From: Bacteroidota bacterium
GTDB taxonomy: Bacteria > Bacteroidota > Bacteroidia > UBA7662
Assembly: GCA_016868485.1 (NCBI GenBank)
Contig: VGGT01000022.1
Span: 1 to 13,434, forward strand
DNA: 13,434 bases
Reading direction: 5' to 3'
The notes beneath the pieces were generated by a model. That model saw only the letters and a list, made by a program, of their open reading frames with translations. It did not search any database and had not been told where the DNA came from. The translations under genes were made by a program, and so were the position numbers. Below are positions 1-8,128 of the stretch, in pieces (within the stretch, counting starts at the first letter, position 1; every line of letters starts with the position of its first letter).

Positions 1-29
1 TATTATGGAAATTCTACCCCAGTGATCTA

Positions 30-99
30 AAAACACAAGATATTAAACAAAAAACACAAGATATGGACCAAAAAACACAAGATATGGACCAAAAAACAC
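30..99. repeat. 21-bp tandem repeat, about 3.3 copies
   Basis: A run built around the core CACAAGATAT recurs with an exact 21-bp period: the cores start at 34, 55 and 76, and a partial fourth begins at 97. The second and third units are nearly identical (core, then GGACC and an A-run); the first differs in its spacer (TAAAC in place of GGACC). The period is a multiple of three, so on the + strand it reads as a repeating heptapeptide KTQDMDQ in frame with the SPOR protein downstream. It begins exactly where another frame stops (TAA at 28-30), so it may be an intergenic repeat that supplies start codons, or a true N-terminal extension. Confidence 0.85.
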
Positions 100-617
100 C
101 GCATAGACGGGCCATAATGGGGCTGGTTTTTTTGTTTCTCTTGCTGGGCACGGCACCGGCCGAAGCACAGCTTTTTCGTAAGATTTTCGGGAAATCGGGT
201 GGACGTGACCGAAACAAAGAGCTGAAGGAGGAGCCCGTTGCACCACCGGTGCCCCCCCCTGTAGTGGAGGAACCTGCACCCGCACCCAAACCAATGCCGG
301 CCATTCGCGACACCATTTCACCCGAAAAACCGGTCAATCGGGCACCAAACTCAGGAACAGGCAAGCGGGAAACAACTTCAGGATACAGGATCCAGATCTA
401 CAATGGTCCAAACCGTACCGAGGCCATGCGATTGAAACAGGAAATGGAGGGTGCCTATCCCAATATGAGCATTCATCTGGTCTACCGTCAACCCAACTTT
501 AGGGTGCGAATAGGCGATTTCCGCAGCCAAAGAGAAGCTGAGCAGCTTTTGCCCGAATTCCGTCAGCTTGGATACAAAACGAGCTTTGTGGTGCCGGATG
601 AGGTGTTTATTGAGTAA
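63..617 (+). CDS. Exported SPOR-domain protein
   Basis: This is a small secreted envelope protein. With the start at 63, residues 15-16 are RR, 17-31 form a hydrophobic core, and AEA before Q36 is a good signal peptidase I site. A charged and proline-rich linker (about 45-80) leads to a SPOR domain at about 105-184 (GYRIQIYNG near 107; RVRIGDF and EAEQLLPEF later). SPOR domains generally bind glycan strands of peptidoglycan stripped of stem peptides, so a periplasmic, wall-associated role is inferred. The start is uncertain: ATGs at 63, 84 and 117 are in frame, and the frame is open to the window edge. Starting at 117 would lose the positively charged n-region, so 63 or 84 is preferred. Residues 1-14 are encoded by the 21-bp tandem repeat, an odd place for one. 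The M20 gene follows after 45 bp. Confidence 0.82.
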   Translation: MDQKTQDMDQKTPHRRAIMGLVFLFLLLGTAPAEAQLFRKIFGKSGGRDRNKELKEEPVAPPVPPPVVEEPAPAPKPMPAIRDTISPEKPVNRAPNSGTGKRETTSGYRIQIYNGPNRTEAMRLKQEMEGAYPNMSIHLVYRQPNFRVRIGDFRSQREAEQLLPEFRQLGYKTSFVVPDEVFIE

Positions 618-630
618 TGAACGGGATACT

Positions 631-639
631 TATCTTTTG
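631..639 (+). promoter_or_regulatory. Possible -7 box before the M20 gene
   Basis: TATCTTTTG lies 24 bp before the ATG at 663. It resembles the Bacteroidota -7 box TAnnTTTG but has one extra base. Transcription would start near 645, giving a short leader. No convincing -33 element is visible. Read-through from the SPOR gene is equally possible. Confidence 0.3.
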
Positions 640-662
640 ATGATCCGTATACTTAGAACACA

Positions 663-1886
663 ATGGAAACAACAGATTTGAAGTCACGCATCCAGGAATT
701 GTCGACTGACCTGTTTGCGCAGGTGGTGGGCCACCGAAGACATTTGCACCAGAATCCAGAGCTTTCCTATGAAGAGGAACAGACTGCGGCCTATGTGGCA
801 GGTCATTTGGATGCCATGGGAATTGCCTACTCTAAGGGGGTGGGTGGACACGGCTTGGTGGCCCATATAAAAGGTCGAAATCCGGATCGGGCGCTTGTGG
901 CCCTCAGAGCCGATATGGACGCCTTACCCATTCACGAGGAGAATGAGGTGGACTACCGATCCAATCGACCGGGTATCATGCATGCCTGCGGGCACGATGC
1001 GCACACAGCCAGTCTGCTCGGGGTTGCCGGAATTCTCAGTCGCCTCACGGATGCCTTTGAGGGGACGATACGCCTGATTTTTCAACCCGCCGAAGAGCGG
1101 CTACCTGGTGGAGCCTCGCTCATGATTCGCGATGGGGTTTTGCAAAATCCGGTACCCTCCGCTGTGGTCGGTCAGCATGTCATGCCCCTCATTCCGGCAG
1201 GCAAGGTGGGCTTTAGGTCAGGGATGTACATGGCCTCGGCCGATGAGCTGAAGCTTGTGTTTAAGGGTAAGGGCGGACACGCTGCGCAGCCGCATCAGAA
1301 TATCGATCCCGTTATGGCCTGCGCGCAGACCCTGGTGGCCCTGCAGCAGGTGGTCAGTCGACATGCACACCCTGCAACCCCCTCGGTTTTGTCGTTCGGA
1401 CGCGTTTATGCCGATGGTACCTACAATGTGATCCCCAATGAGGTGGAGGTATTGGGCACCTTCCGGACACTCAACGAGGACTGGCGCTACCGCGCGCACG
1501 CGGTGATTCGTCAAGTGGCTGAGGGTACCGCCGCCGCATTAGGCGCTCAATGTGAAGTGCACATCAATGTAGGATACCCATGCCTCAACAACCACCCCGA
1601 ACTAACCGCTCGGCTTAAGAATGCTGCCTGCAGTTATTTGGGCGATGAGCAGGTGGTTGATCTCGATTTGTGGATGGCGGCTGAAGACTTTGCTTATTAT
1701 GGCCAGCATGCAGACGCCTGCTTCTATCGATTGGGAACCCGAAATGAAGAAAAGGGCATCACAGCACCCGTTCATACCGCCCGTTTCGATATTGATGAGG
1801 AGGCCTTAAGGACAGGTGCCGGACTCATGTCGTGGCTGGCACTGCAAGAACTGGCCTTCGTTGTAGAAAACTCAGAGGCCCCCTAG
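663..1886 (+). CDS. M20 family metallo-amidohydrolase
   Basis: A 407-residue zinc-type amidohydrolase/carboxypeptidase of the M20D (aminoacylase/hippurate hydrolase-like) group, which hydrolyses N-acyl or peptide amide bonds. Signature blocks appear in order: GHRRHLHQNPELSYEE (23-38), ADMDALPI (83-90), HACGHDAH (107-114, carrying the Cys and His metal ligands expected in this group), QPAEE (141-145, the catalytic/ligand Glu pair), a GQHV block, GKGGHAAQPH starting the lid/dimerisation domain, and near the C-terminus MAAEDFAYY and TAPVHTARFD with the last ligand His. Length is normal and no key residue is missing. No signal peptide is seen, so it is probably cytoplasmic. The substrate cannot be read from sequence: acyl-amino acids, indole-amino acid conjugates and muropeptide fragments are all handled by relatives. 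The neighbouring SPOR gene hints weakly at wall recycling. Confidence 0.93.
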   Translation: METTDLKSRIQELSTDLFAQVVGHRRHLHQNPELSYEEEQTAAYVAGHLDAMGIAYSKGVGGHGLVAHIKGRNPDRALVALRADMDALPIHEENEVDYRSNRPGIMHACGHDAHTASLLGVAGILSRLTDAFEGTIRLIFQPAEERLPGGASLMIRDGVLQNPVPSAVVGQHVMPLIPAGKVGFRSGMYMASADELKLVFKGKGGHAAQPHQNIDPVMACAQTLVALQQVVSRHAHPATPSVLSFGRVYADGTYNVIPNEVEVLGTFRTLNEDWRYRAHAVIRQVAEGTAAALGAQCEVHINVGYPCLNNHPELTARLKNAACSYLGDEQVVDLDLWMAAEDFAYYGQHADACFYRLGTRNEEKGITAPVHTARFDIDEEALRTGAGLMSWLALQELAFVVENSEAP

Positions 1887-1890
1887 TTCG

Positions 1891-1898
1891 TATTTTTG
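1891..1898 (+). promoter_or_regulatory. -7 promoter box for lysS
   Basis: TATTTTTG followed by C matches the Bacteroidota -7 consensus TAnnTTTG. It lies 5 bp after the M20 stop codon, giving a predicted transcription start near 1904 and a leader of about 17 nt before the lysS ATG at 1921. A clear TTTG -33 element is not obvious. It implies lysS can be transcribed independently of the M20 gene. Confidence 0.6.
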
Positions 1899-1920
1899 CC
1901 CCCTCAATAATCCAATCCCA

Positions 1921-3444
1921 ATGATCGAACGATCGGAACAGGAACGCATTCGCCGCGAAGCACTCGAAGCCATTCGCCAGCAGGGTGTAGACCCATACCC
2001 CTCCATCAACCTACCCATTTCTCATACCGTCGCGGAAATCTTATCGAAATTCAAGGACGAGGAGACCGAAAATTGGAAGGAAGTGGTTCTGGGTGGACGA
2101 ATCATGAGCCGCCGCATTATGGGTAAAGCGTCATTTGCCGAACTCCAGGACGGAAGCGGTCGAATACAACTGTACCTCAACCGCGATGAACTCGATGCCA
2201 ACGGTGAATCGTTCACCTATAATGAACTATTCAAGAAACACTGCGATATCGGCGACATTATTGGGGTTAAGGGATACGTGTTTCGCACCCAAGTTGGAGA
2301 GATCTCCTTGCGGGTACAGCAATTTTCGTTGCTGAGCAAGTCACTTCGTCCACTTCCCATAGTGAAGCGCGATGAACAAGGGCATGAATTTGATGGTTTT
2401 CATGATCCCGAACAACGTCACCGCATGCGCTATGTGGACTTGGTGGTGAATCCAGAAGTGCGCGAGGTGTTCCGCAAGCGCGCACGCATGATTCAATTGA
2501 TGCGCGATTTTTTCAATGAACGTGGATTTTTAGAGGTTGAAACCCCGATCCTTCAACCCATTTATGGGGGTGCGGCCGCAAGGCCATTCACCACCCACCA
2601 CAACACCCTCGACATGAAGCTATACCTGAGAATCGCCAATGAATTGTATCTTAAGAGGCTGATCGTTGGGGGATTCGATGGGGTGTATGAGTTCGCCCGC
2701 GATTTTCGCAATGAGGGCATGAGCCGCTACCACAATCCGGAGTTTACCCAAGTAGAGCTTTATGCGGCCTACCGCGACTACCGATGGATGATGGACATGA
2801 CCGAGGCATTGATTGAGCAGGTAGCCCTGGGTCTACACGCAACAACAGAGATTGAGGTGGGTGACCAAAAAATCAACTTCGCAAGGCCCTGGGCCCGCCA
2901 TACCTGGCATGGTGCGATCGAAGCGTACACCGGATTAGACCTTCGAAACTTGACCGACACAGAGTTATTGGCCGAAGCCAGAAAGCTGGGGGTGGACGTG
3001 CCAGAATCGGCTACTCGACCAGCCCTGCTCGATGAAATCTTCGGACATTGTGTGGAACCCCACCTCATCCAACCCACATTCATCACAGATTATCCCGTTG
3101 AAATGTCACCCTTGGCCAAAAGACACGCCGACAATCCTGAGCTGACCGAGCGATTCGAGTTGATCTGCAACCGCAAGGAACTGGCCAACGCGTTCAGTGA
3201 ATTAAACGACCCCGACGACCAGCGCGCACGTTTTGAAGCACAGATTGAGTTGGGAAAAAGAGGAGATGCCGAGGCCATGATGCCCGACGAAGATTTCCTC
3301 AGAGCCCTGGAATATGGAATGCCACCGACAGCCGGGATCGGGATCGGTATTGACAGGCTTTCGATGATCATGACCAATCAAAACAGCATACAAGAGGTAT
3401 TACTCTTCCCCCACATGAGACCCGAACACGGGCGCCCCGAATAA
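1921..3444 (+). CDS. lysS: Lysyl-tRNA synthetase, class II
   Basis: A cytoplasmic enzyme that charges tRNA-Lys with lysine using ATP. The 507-residue length is normal. An N-terminal OB-fold anticodon-binding domain spans about 50-150 (VVLGGRIMSRRIMGKASF, then LQDGSGRIQLYL). The class II catalytic core follows: motif 1 around FLEVETPILQPIYGGAAARP, motif 2 at about 256-275 (FARDFRNEGMSRYHNPEFTQ) and motif 3 at 472-480 (GIGIGIDRL). The motif 2 wording is typical of Bacteroidota LysS. The ATG at 1921 fits the promoter box at 1891 and the expected N-terminus. The methyltransferase gene starts 4 bp after the stop, so the two are probably co-transcribed. Nothing is missing or disrupted. Confidence 0.97.
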   Translation: MIERSEQERIRREALEAIRQQGVDPYPSINLPISHTVAEILSKFKDEETENWKEVVLGGRIMSRRIMGKASFAELQDGSGRIQLYLNRDELDANGESFTYNELFKKHCDIGDIIGVKGYVFRTQVGEISLRVQQFSLLSKSLRPLPIVKRDEQGHEFDGFHDPEQRHRMRYVDLVVNPEVREVFRKRARMIQLMRDFFNERGFLEVETPILQPIYGGAAARPFTTHHNTLDMKLYLRIANELYLKRLIVGGFDGVYEFARDFRNEGMSRYHNPEFTQVELYAAYRDYRWMMDMTEALIEQVALGLHATTEIEVGDQKINFARPWARHTWHGAIEAYTGLDLRNLTDTELLAEARKLGVDVPESATRPALLDEIFGHCVEPHLIQPTFITDYPVEMSPLAKRHADNPELTERFELICNRKELANAFSELNDPDDQRARFEAQIELGKRGDAEAMMPDEDFLRALEYGMPPTAGIGIGIDRLSMIMTNQNSIQEVLLFPHMRPEHGRPE

Positions 3445-3448
3445 GGCC

Positions 3449-4372
3449 ATGGGCAGCAAGGTAGGTGTGCGCATTGAGGCCCATTGTCCGAACGGGTGGT
3501 CAGAATATGCCCTGATCGATTGTGGAGGCAAGGAGAAATTAGAGCGCATGGGCAGTCAACTGCTTATTCGCCCTGAGCCCCAAGCCTTATGGTCGCCTCG
3601 CCTCCCTCGGGAGGAATGGATGAAGCGCGCCCACTGGCGTTTCGAGCAGCAAGGTGCGCATGGCGGACAGTGGATCCCCCTCAAAGGAAAAGACAGTAGG
3701 TCTGAATGGACACTCAACTATCAAACCCCTGCGTTGAATCTACGGTTTCGACTGGCGCTCACTTCGTTCAAACACATAGGAATCTTTCCCGAACAGGCCG
3801 ACAATTGGGAGTTTGTTGCACGGAGCATCAAGGCACTCCAGCAGCCCGCTAAAGTTCTGAATTTATTCGCCTACACCGGCGGCGCCAGTCTAGCCGCCCG
3901 ACAGGCCGGTGCCGATGTGGTTCACCTCGACTCCGTACGGCAGGTGGTCGACTGGGCACACGAGAATATGACATTGAGTCGACTCGACGGCATTCGCTGG
4001 GTACTGGAAGACGCCCGCAAATTTGTGGCACGGGAGCGAAAAAGGGGCAATCACTACACGGGTGTTTTGCTTGACCCACCGGCATACGGACTTGGACCCT
4101 CGGGGGAACGATGGAAATTGGAAGACCAAATCCACGCCTTGATGGATGATGTTCGCGCAATTCTAGAGCCCAACGCCCATTTCCTCTTGGTGAATGCCTA
4201 TTCGCTCGGACTTTCATCACTCGTGCTGAGGAACTTCTTGAGTGATGTCTACCCCGAAGACCGACTCCATACCGGGGAACTCTATCTGCCAACCCCCGAA
4301 ACAGGTATTGCTCTTCCCTTAGGCGTCTTTGCCCGGGCATGGACCGGCATGGAAACCGGCTTCAGAGGCTGA
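3449..4372 (+). CDS. Class I SAM-dependent methyltransferase (RlmI/RlmK-like, COG1092 type)
   Basis: A 307-residue Rossmann-fold methyltransferase of the group that includes the 23S rRNA enzymes RlmI and RlmK/L. The N-terminal KEKLERMG and RPEPQALW segments are typical of a Bacteroidota branch. The SAM-binding motif I is LNLFAYTGG (137-145), an acidic residue in HLDSV follows, and motif IV is DPPAYG (209-214). The stretch LVNAYSLGLSS follows where RlmI-like m5C enzymes carry a catalytic cysteine (SCS-type motif); no cysteine is present there, so 5-methylcytosine chemistry is doubtful and N-methylation is more likely. No PUA domain is visible at the N-terminus, unlike RlmI. Target presumed RNA but unproven. 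It sits 4 bp after lysS and probably shares its transcript, consistent with a translation-related role. Its 3' end faces the glycosyltransferase operon. Confidence 0.85.
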   Translation: MGSKVGVRIEAHCPNGWSEYALIDCGGKEKLERMGSQLLIRPEPQALWSPRLPREEWMKRAHWRFEQQGAHGGQWIPLKGKDSRSEWTLNYQTPALNLRFRLALTSFKHIGIFPEQADNWEFVARSIKALQQPAKVLNLFAYTGGASLAARQAGADVVHLDSVRQVVDWAHENMTLSRLDGIRWVLEDARKFVARERKRGNHYTGVLLDPPAYGLGPSGERWKLEDQIHALMDDVRAILEPNAHFLLVNAYSLGLSSLVLRNFLSDVYPEDRLHTGELYLPTPETGIALPLGVFARAWTGMETGFRG

Positions 4373-4386
4373 TTTGAAAAGGCCTC
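4365..4386. terminator. Weak hairpin between convergent genes
   Basis: GAGGC (4365-4369) pairs with GCCTC (4382-4386) around a 12-nt loop, and one G-T pair may extend the stem. It straddles the methyltransferase stop codon and lies before the 3' end of the convergent glycosyltransferase gene. No T-tract follows on either strand, so its role as an intrinsic terminator is only a possibility. Confidence 0.22.
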
Positions 4387-4419
4387 CACCCCACCCAGTT
4401 TCACCCCGCTTACACCGTC

Positions 4420-5217
4420 CTAACTAAACTGTGATAATTTTCGGAATGGCTTTAAAAAGAGGGTAAAAAAGTAAGGTTTTAGGCCATTCACCTGCCATGC
4501 CTTGCGATCCATTCGATTGGCTTTCCAGCGCGCGTTCCAGCCCTTGTTGCTTACCCCCCCCATACGCATATGAATGGTTGTTTTGGCTAAATAGGTGGTT
4601 TTTAACTGATGCACCAAAAAAATCCTGAGCATAAACTCATAATCGGCAGCCGTGCCGAAGTCTAATCTGTAGCCACCCGATTGCTTATAACATTCCTGTT
4701 TAATGAATAATGTGGGATGGGGCGGCATCCACCCCCAATGAAACGACCGCTGGTGGAAGACGCCCGATTTCCACGAGCGTACAACGCGGCGAAAATCACG
4801 GGCTTCTACATAATTCAAATCGGCATACAGCAAGTCGGCTCCCGATTGTTCCAACTGACCACGAACACGCGACAGCACCCGATGATGTGGGTAAAAGTCA
4901 TCCGCATTCAAAATGCCAATAAACAGGCCGGTGGAACGGGCGATGCCTTTATTCATGGCATCATACAATCCCCGATCAGATTCTGAAATCCATTTGAACT
5001 GATATCCAGGCTCTGCTCGCCGTGTTTCAGCGTTTTTCAACTCTACTTCCCATTCTTTGAGAATTTCCAGCGTCCCATCGGTCGATCCTCCATCGATGAC
5101 CCAATGCTCTATGGATACCCCTTTTTGCATCGCCACACTCAACAGGGCATGCCTTAGGGTTTGGGCCTCCTGAAAGCATACCGTAACGACACTAAAATAG
5201 GGTAGGGGTCGGTTCAT
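4420..5217 (-). CDS. GT2 family glycosyltransferase (WcaA/WcaE-like)
   Basis: A 265-residue GT-A fold transferase that moves a sugar from a nucleotide donor onto a growing, presumably lipid-linked, glycan on the cytoplasmic side of the membrane. The N-terminus PYFSVVTVCFQ (6-16) is the first strand of the nucleotide-binding fold. VIDGGSTDGT (40-49) holds the first acidic motif, SESDRGLYDAMNKGI (78-92) is typical of the WcaE-like subgroup, and NADD (104-107) is the DXD-type metal/donor motif. The basic, aromatic C-terminal tail could rest on the membrane. The ATG at 5217 is chosen because its ATGA overlaps the stop of the upstream fusion gene (4-bp overlap); an in-frame codon further upstream at 5262 would add 15 residues unlike the family. 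It is the last gene of the operon. Donor and acceptor sugars cannot be predicted. Confidence 0.9.
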   Translation of the reverse strand: MNRPLPYFSVVTVCFQEAQTLRHALLSVAMQKGVSIEHWVIDGGSTDGTLEILKEWEVELKNAETRRAEPGYQFKWISESDRGLYDAMNKGIARSTGLFIGILNADDFYPHHRVLSRVRGQLEQSGADLLYADLNYVEARDFRRVVRSWKSGVFHQRSFHWGWMPPHPTLFIKQECYKQSGGYRLDFGTAADYEFMLRIFLVHQLKTTYLAKTTIHMRMGGVSNKGWNARWKANRMDRKAWQVNGLKPYFFTLFLKPFRKLSQFS

Positions 5218-7268
5218 GTTTTCTGGTTCAATTGAAGGCCAATCTGCCGGGCGAGTTGCCACCTGAGCAAAATTTGTTGCCTGAGTGTATAGCCACTCGC
5301 GGAAGCAGTCGTGCTGGCTGTGTCTGTGTGCCGCCTGTAAAGCACATAATCTTTCGATAAAAAATGAGTATCAAACCAAAGGGCAGCAACATTGCCCAGC
5401 CAAATGTCGTGCATGGCCAATTTCGGCGGGAAAGGCAGCGCCTTCACCAACAAGGATTTTCTAAAAGCCATACAGCAACCCAGGTAATGATTGCGCACAA
5501 AATTCTCGATGGCCCCTGTTTTGGTGCGGTGCATCCCGAAAAAACTGGGCGAAATGGTTTGGAGCTTCTCGTCGGTTACCCGAGCATCATGGATCACCAA
5601 GGTATGCCTGTCGAGGGCGGCACAAACACCATCCACCTTGCCAGGCAGCCATACATCGTCTTGGTCCGCTAAAAAAATATACACACCCGTGGCCGCCTGT
5701 AAGGCGCGCTCTAGATTATAGGAGGGGTTGCGCATGGCCTGCCCATCTGCAGGTAAGACCTGAATGGGCGCCCCCTGATCCACATAATCCTGTAGAATCT
5801 CCAAAGTTCCATCGGTCGACCCATCATCCGCCACCCATAAATGATCACCCGGCAGCAGTTGGGGTAAAATGCTGTCGATTTGCGCACGAATCCAGCGCGA
5901 ACCATTATAGGTGGCCATGCACACACTCACTTCAGGCCTCCTAAACCGAATTCCGGTGGTATGAGTGGATTGATCTCTGTTGTCAAAATAATGCGGGAGT
6001 GCAATTCCCATAGCCAAAACAGCGATCCCCATGGGCGAATTGATGAAGGGATTGAAAAATGATAGGGTAAACAACAAGAATGCGGAATGGAAAAGAGCAG
6101 TCGAAATGCCTCGGTCGAAGGGCAATAGGCCCGTAGCGCGACGATACTGTACCCAGAGGGCTAAAAAAAGAAGGCCCCAAATGACCAAGCCCAAAAGACC
6201 TTGTTTATGGAAGATCTCCAGATAGCTGATTTCCATGTGCACAGGTTTCAATGGCGTTCCTATGCCAAAACCATGGCCGAAAAGTAGGCTTATCGGGCCA
6301 ATGCGCTGCACCACTTCATCGATTTGAACAAATCGTTCCATCATGCTGAAATGGCGGTTTGCAATACCCTGACCAAAAGCATACGATATGGATTTTTGCC
6401 ATTCGGGGTATGGATAATTTTCTAAATACTCCTGATTGGGGTAAGGGTCTCCTTTGAGTTCTAAAAATTCGCGTTCGTTTCGGTTGTTGACCACCCCCTT
6501 TTCAACCAACCAGGGTCCAATGAGCATCAAAAAAAGACCAAGCCAAGCGAGGCGATTGCGGCCGCCTGCCAACCAAAGGGCCCGCAGCGGGAAAATAAGC
6601 AAAATGAGCCAAATGGCTCGGGTAAAAGTCAATAAAATAGCTGCATACAACAAGGTTTGGGCCACAAATTTCCATTTGCTTTTCAGCGTTTGCCAAAAAA
6701 ACAAGGCGATGGGAAGAAATATGAAGCCTTTATAAAAAAAGCCCATATTCCCACGAAAAAAGAACTCACCCATCGATTCAGTCGACTGATAAAACACCCA
6801 CCCATCAATCCAATCCGATTGCCACATCGACCAAAAAACCAGATAAGCGCAGGCCATGACCAATCCCACCCACCGAAAGATCTGGACCAACCACAACCGG
6901 GCGATCGGATCGCTCAGAATGAGCTGATAAAAGGGAAGATTGAGGATGAACAGCAGGGGTTTAATGTCGGCAAACACCGCAGCGGTGGGGCCACCATTCA
7001 TCAAGCCATTGGCCGCCGCCAGGGCCATACCAGCCAAAGGTATCGCAGTCAGCAAAATAATGCGCGACCCGGGTTGGAAATGCCCCCGAGCCCAGCTGAT
7101 GAGCCATGTAAGCTGACAAGCCGCAAACAACAACATGCGCGGCGTGAGGAATCCCCAATCGAACCATCGGCCACCACCTCCGAGAATGAGCTCAGTCAAA
7201 CTCAGACCGAACAGGCCCACCAAAAGGGGGTGGAGTGGTGAACTGGCCTCGGCCTTATTGCGGTTCAT
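5214..7268 (-). CDS. O-antigen ligase/polymerase-like membrane protein fused to a GT2 glycosyltransferase
   Basis: A 684-residue two-part protein in one uninterrupted frame. Residues about 10-425 are a multi-pass membrane region with features of the Wzy/WaaL superfamily: the segment LTFTRAIWL (near 213-221), a long polar loop (about 250-320), and GHGFGIG (331-337) followed by MEISYLEIFHKQGLLGLVIWGLLF. Such proteins join undecaprenyl-linked repeat units into chains or transfer them to an acceptor on the periplasmic side. Residues about 445-684 are a cytoplasmic GT2 domain: VSVCMATYNGS (447-457), VADDGSTDGT (479-488), ADQDDVW (534-540), then MHDIWLGNVA and YRRHTD as seen in rhamnosyltransferase-like GT2s. 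The ATG at 7268 overlaps the preceding stop by 4 bp (ATGA), which rules out the in-frame upstream extension to 7421. A polymerase/ligase and a transferase usually lie on separate genes, so the fusion is unusual. Whether it acts as polymerase or ligase is open. Confidence 0.85.
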   Translation of the reverse strand: MNRNKAEASSPLHPLLVGLFGLSLTELILGGGGRWFDWGFLTPRMLLFAACQLTWLISWARGHFQPGSRIILLTAIPLAGMALAAANGLMNGGPTAAVFADIKPLLFILNLPFYQLILSDPIARLWLVQIFRWVGLVMACAYLVFWSMWQSDWIDGWVFYQSTESMGEFFFRGNMGFFYKGFIFLPIALFFWQTLKSKWKFVAQTLLYAAILLTFTRAIWLILLIFPLRALWLAGGRNRLAWLGLFLMLIGPWLVEKGVVNNRNEREFLELKGDPYPNQEYLENYPYPEWQKSISYAFGQGIANRHFSMMERFVQIDEVVQRIGPISLLFGHGFGIGTPLKPVHMEISYLEIFHKQGLLGLVIWGLLFLALWVQYRRATGLLPFDRGISTALFHSAFLLFTLSFFNPFINSPMGIAVLAMGIALPHYFDNRDQSTHTTGIRFRRPEVSVCMATYNGSRWIRAQIDSILPQLLPGDHLWVADDGSTDGTLEILQDYVDQGAPIQVLPADGQAMRNPSYNLERALQAATGVYIFLADQDDVWLPGKVDGVCAALDRHTLVIHDARVTDEKLQTISPSFFGMHRTKTGAIENFVRNHYLGCCMAFRKSLLVKALPFPPKLAMHDIWLGNVAALWFDTHFLSKDYVLYRRHTDTASTTASASGYTLRQQILLRWQLARQIGLQLNQKT

Positions 7269-8128
7269 ATCGGTCTGCCCAGAAAAAACTGCTGCAAAAG
7301 TACGCGCATAAAACCAAATCGGCGGTATCTCATCGATAGCCGTAAGGCACGGGCAATAACGACAATGGTGATGTATGCCGCAGGCCCTTCGGTTTTGGCC
7401 CATGCGCGGGCATCCCGACAAAACTGTCTGAAGCGCAGCAGGCGCACCGCATAGGACCCCGGTTCAAGGCCCGATAAACCATGGCTACAAACCACGGGAA
7501 CGACCGCCGCACGAACAGCGGCTGAGCGCAGGCGGTATACAAAAGCAGTGTCGCTGAAATCAAGACGAACCTCAGCTAAATGCCCTCCGCAGCGGATATA
7601 GTCGGATATTCGGATCATCATGCCCGAATTGATGGGCATATATCGGTACAGATCGATTTCACCTACCCAAGGCCGTGGATTGGGGCGACTGATCCCAAAA
7701 CGATGAACAGCCGGGGAGATGCACATACCGGAACTATACAGTTGAGGAACCATGAGCCCAAAGGCGCTATGATCAACCCCCTGGGAATAACCATCCCACC
7801 AATCCGCTGGAAAATGGGTGTCCTGATCGGCCAGTAACATCCAAGAGCACCCCCAATCCATGGCCCACTTGGAGGCAGCCCGATACGCGCAGCTGAGCCC
7901 CGGATTCTCGGCATGGGCCTCATAATGCCATCGTTCGATGAGGAACGATCCCTCATGGGCCAACCAATCTTGCAGCTTGGTTTTCATGTCGGGTAGGGGA
8001 TGGTTGTCCCAGATGACCCATGCCATACGTTGCGCCTCGGGATGGGCCATTAACGACCTCAGCGCCAAGCAGGGTTCAGCTTGATTGCTGTAGAGAACCA
8101 CCACCACCAAGACCTCTTCAGCCTTCAT
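7265..8128 (-). CDS. GT2 glycosyltransferase, rhamnosyltransferase-like (COG1216 type)
   Basis: A 287-residue transferase. VLVVVVLYSN (6-15) is the opening strand, IWDNHP (39-44) replaces the usual D-N-G/S first acidic motif, and NPGLSCAYR is the familiar N-x-GL-x-x-A block. LLADQDTHFP (98-107) is the DXD motif in the DQD form seen in RfbF-like rhamnosyltransferases. The C-terminal part is basic and hydrophobic, suggesting membrane contact. The ATG at 8128 is preferred over an upstream TTG at 8134; it overlaps the flippase stop by 11 bp. The 3' end overlaps the next gene by 4 bp (ATGA), so translation is probably coupled. A deoxyhexose donor is suggested only by family resemblance. Confidence 0.86.
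   Translation of the reverse strand: MKAEEVLVVVVLYSNQAEPCLALRSLMAHPEAQRMAWVIWDNHPLPDMKTKLQDWLAHEGSFLIERWHYEAHAENPGLSCAYRAASKWAMDWGCSWMLLADQDTHFPADWWDGYSQGVDHSAFGLMVPQLYSSGMCISPAVHRFGISRPNPRPWVGEIDLYRYMPINSGMMIRISDYIRCGGHLAEVRLDFSDTAFVYRLRSAAVRAAVVPVVCSHGLSGLEPGSYAVRLLRFRQFCRDARAWAKTEGPAAYITIVVIARALRLSMRYRRFGFMRVLLQQFFLGRPI

Noticed and set aside
1..30. Possible tail of an upstream gene ending in TAA at 28-30 (reads YYGNSTPVI), with another frame stopping at 23-25.
   Set aside because: Nine codons cannot be told from chance, and two frames compete; no gene can be called, though the stop at 28-30 falls exactly where the repeat begins.
43..364. Reverse-strand open frames over the SPOR gene start, with VFFGPYL or CVFWSIS repeats.
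   Set aside because: They are antisense readings of the tandem repeat and of the SPOR coding sequence, with no family resemblance.
6657..7241. A 194-codon open frame on the + strand inside the polymerase-GT fusion gene.
   Set aside because: It is antisense to a clearly coding membrane-protein region, is rich in basic residues as complements of hydrophobic codons are, and matches no family I recognise.
7269..7421. A longer N-terminus for the polymerase-GT fusion (51 extra codons, cysteine- and histidine-rich).
   Set aside because: It would overlap the preceding gene by over 150 bp; the ATGA junction at 7265-7268 and the protein's start MNRNKAEAS are far more natural.
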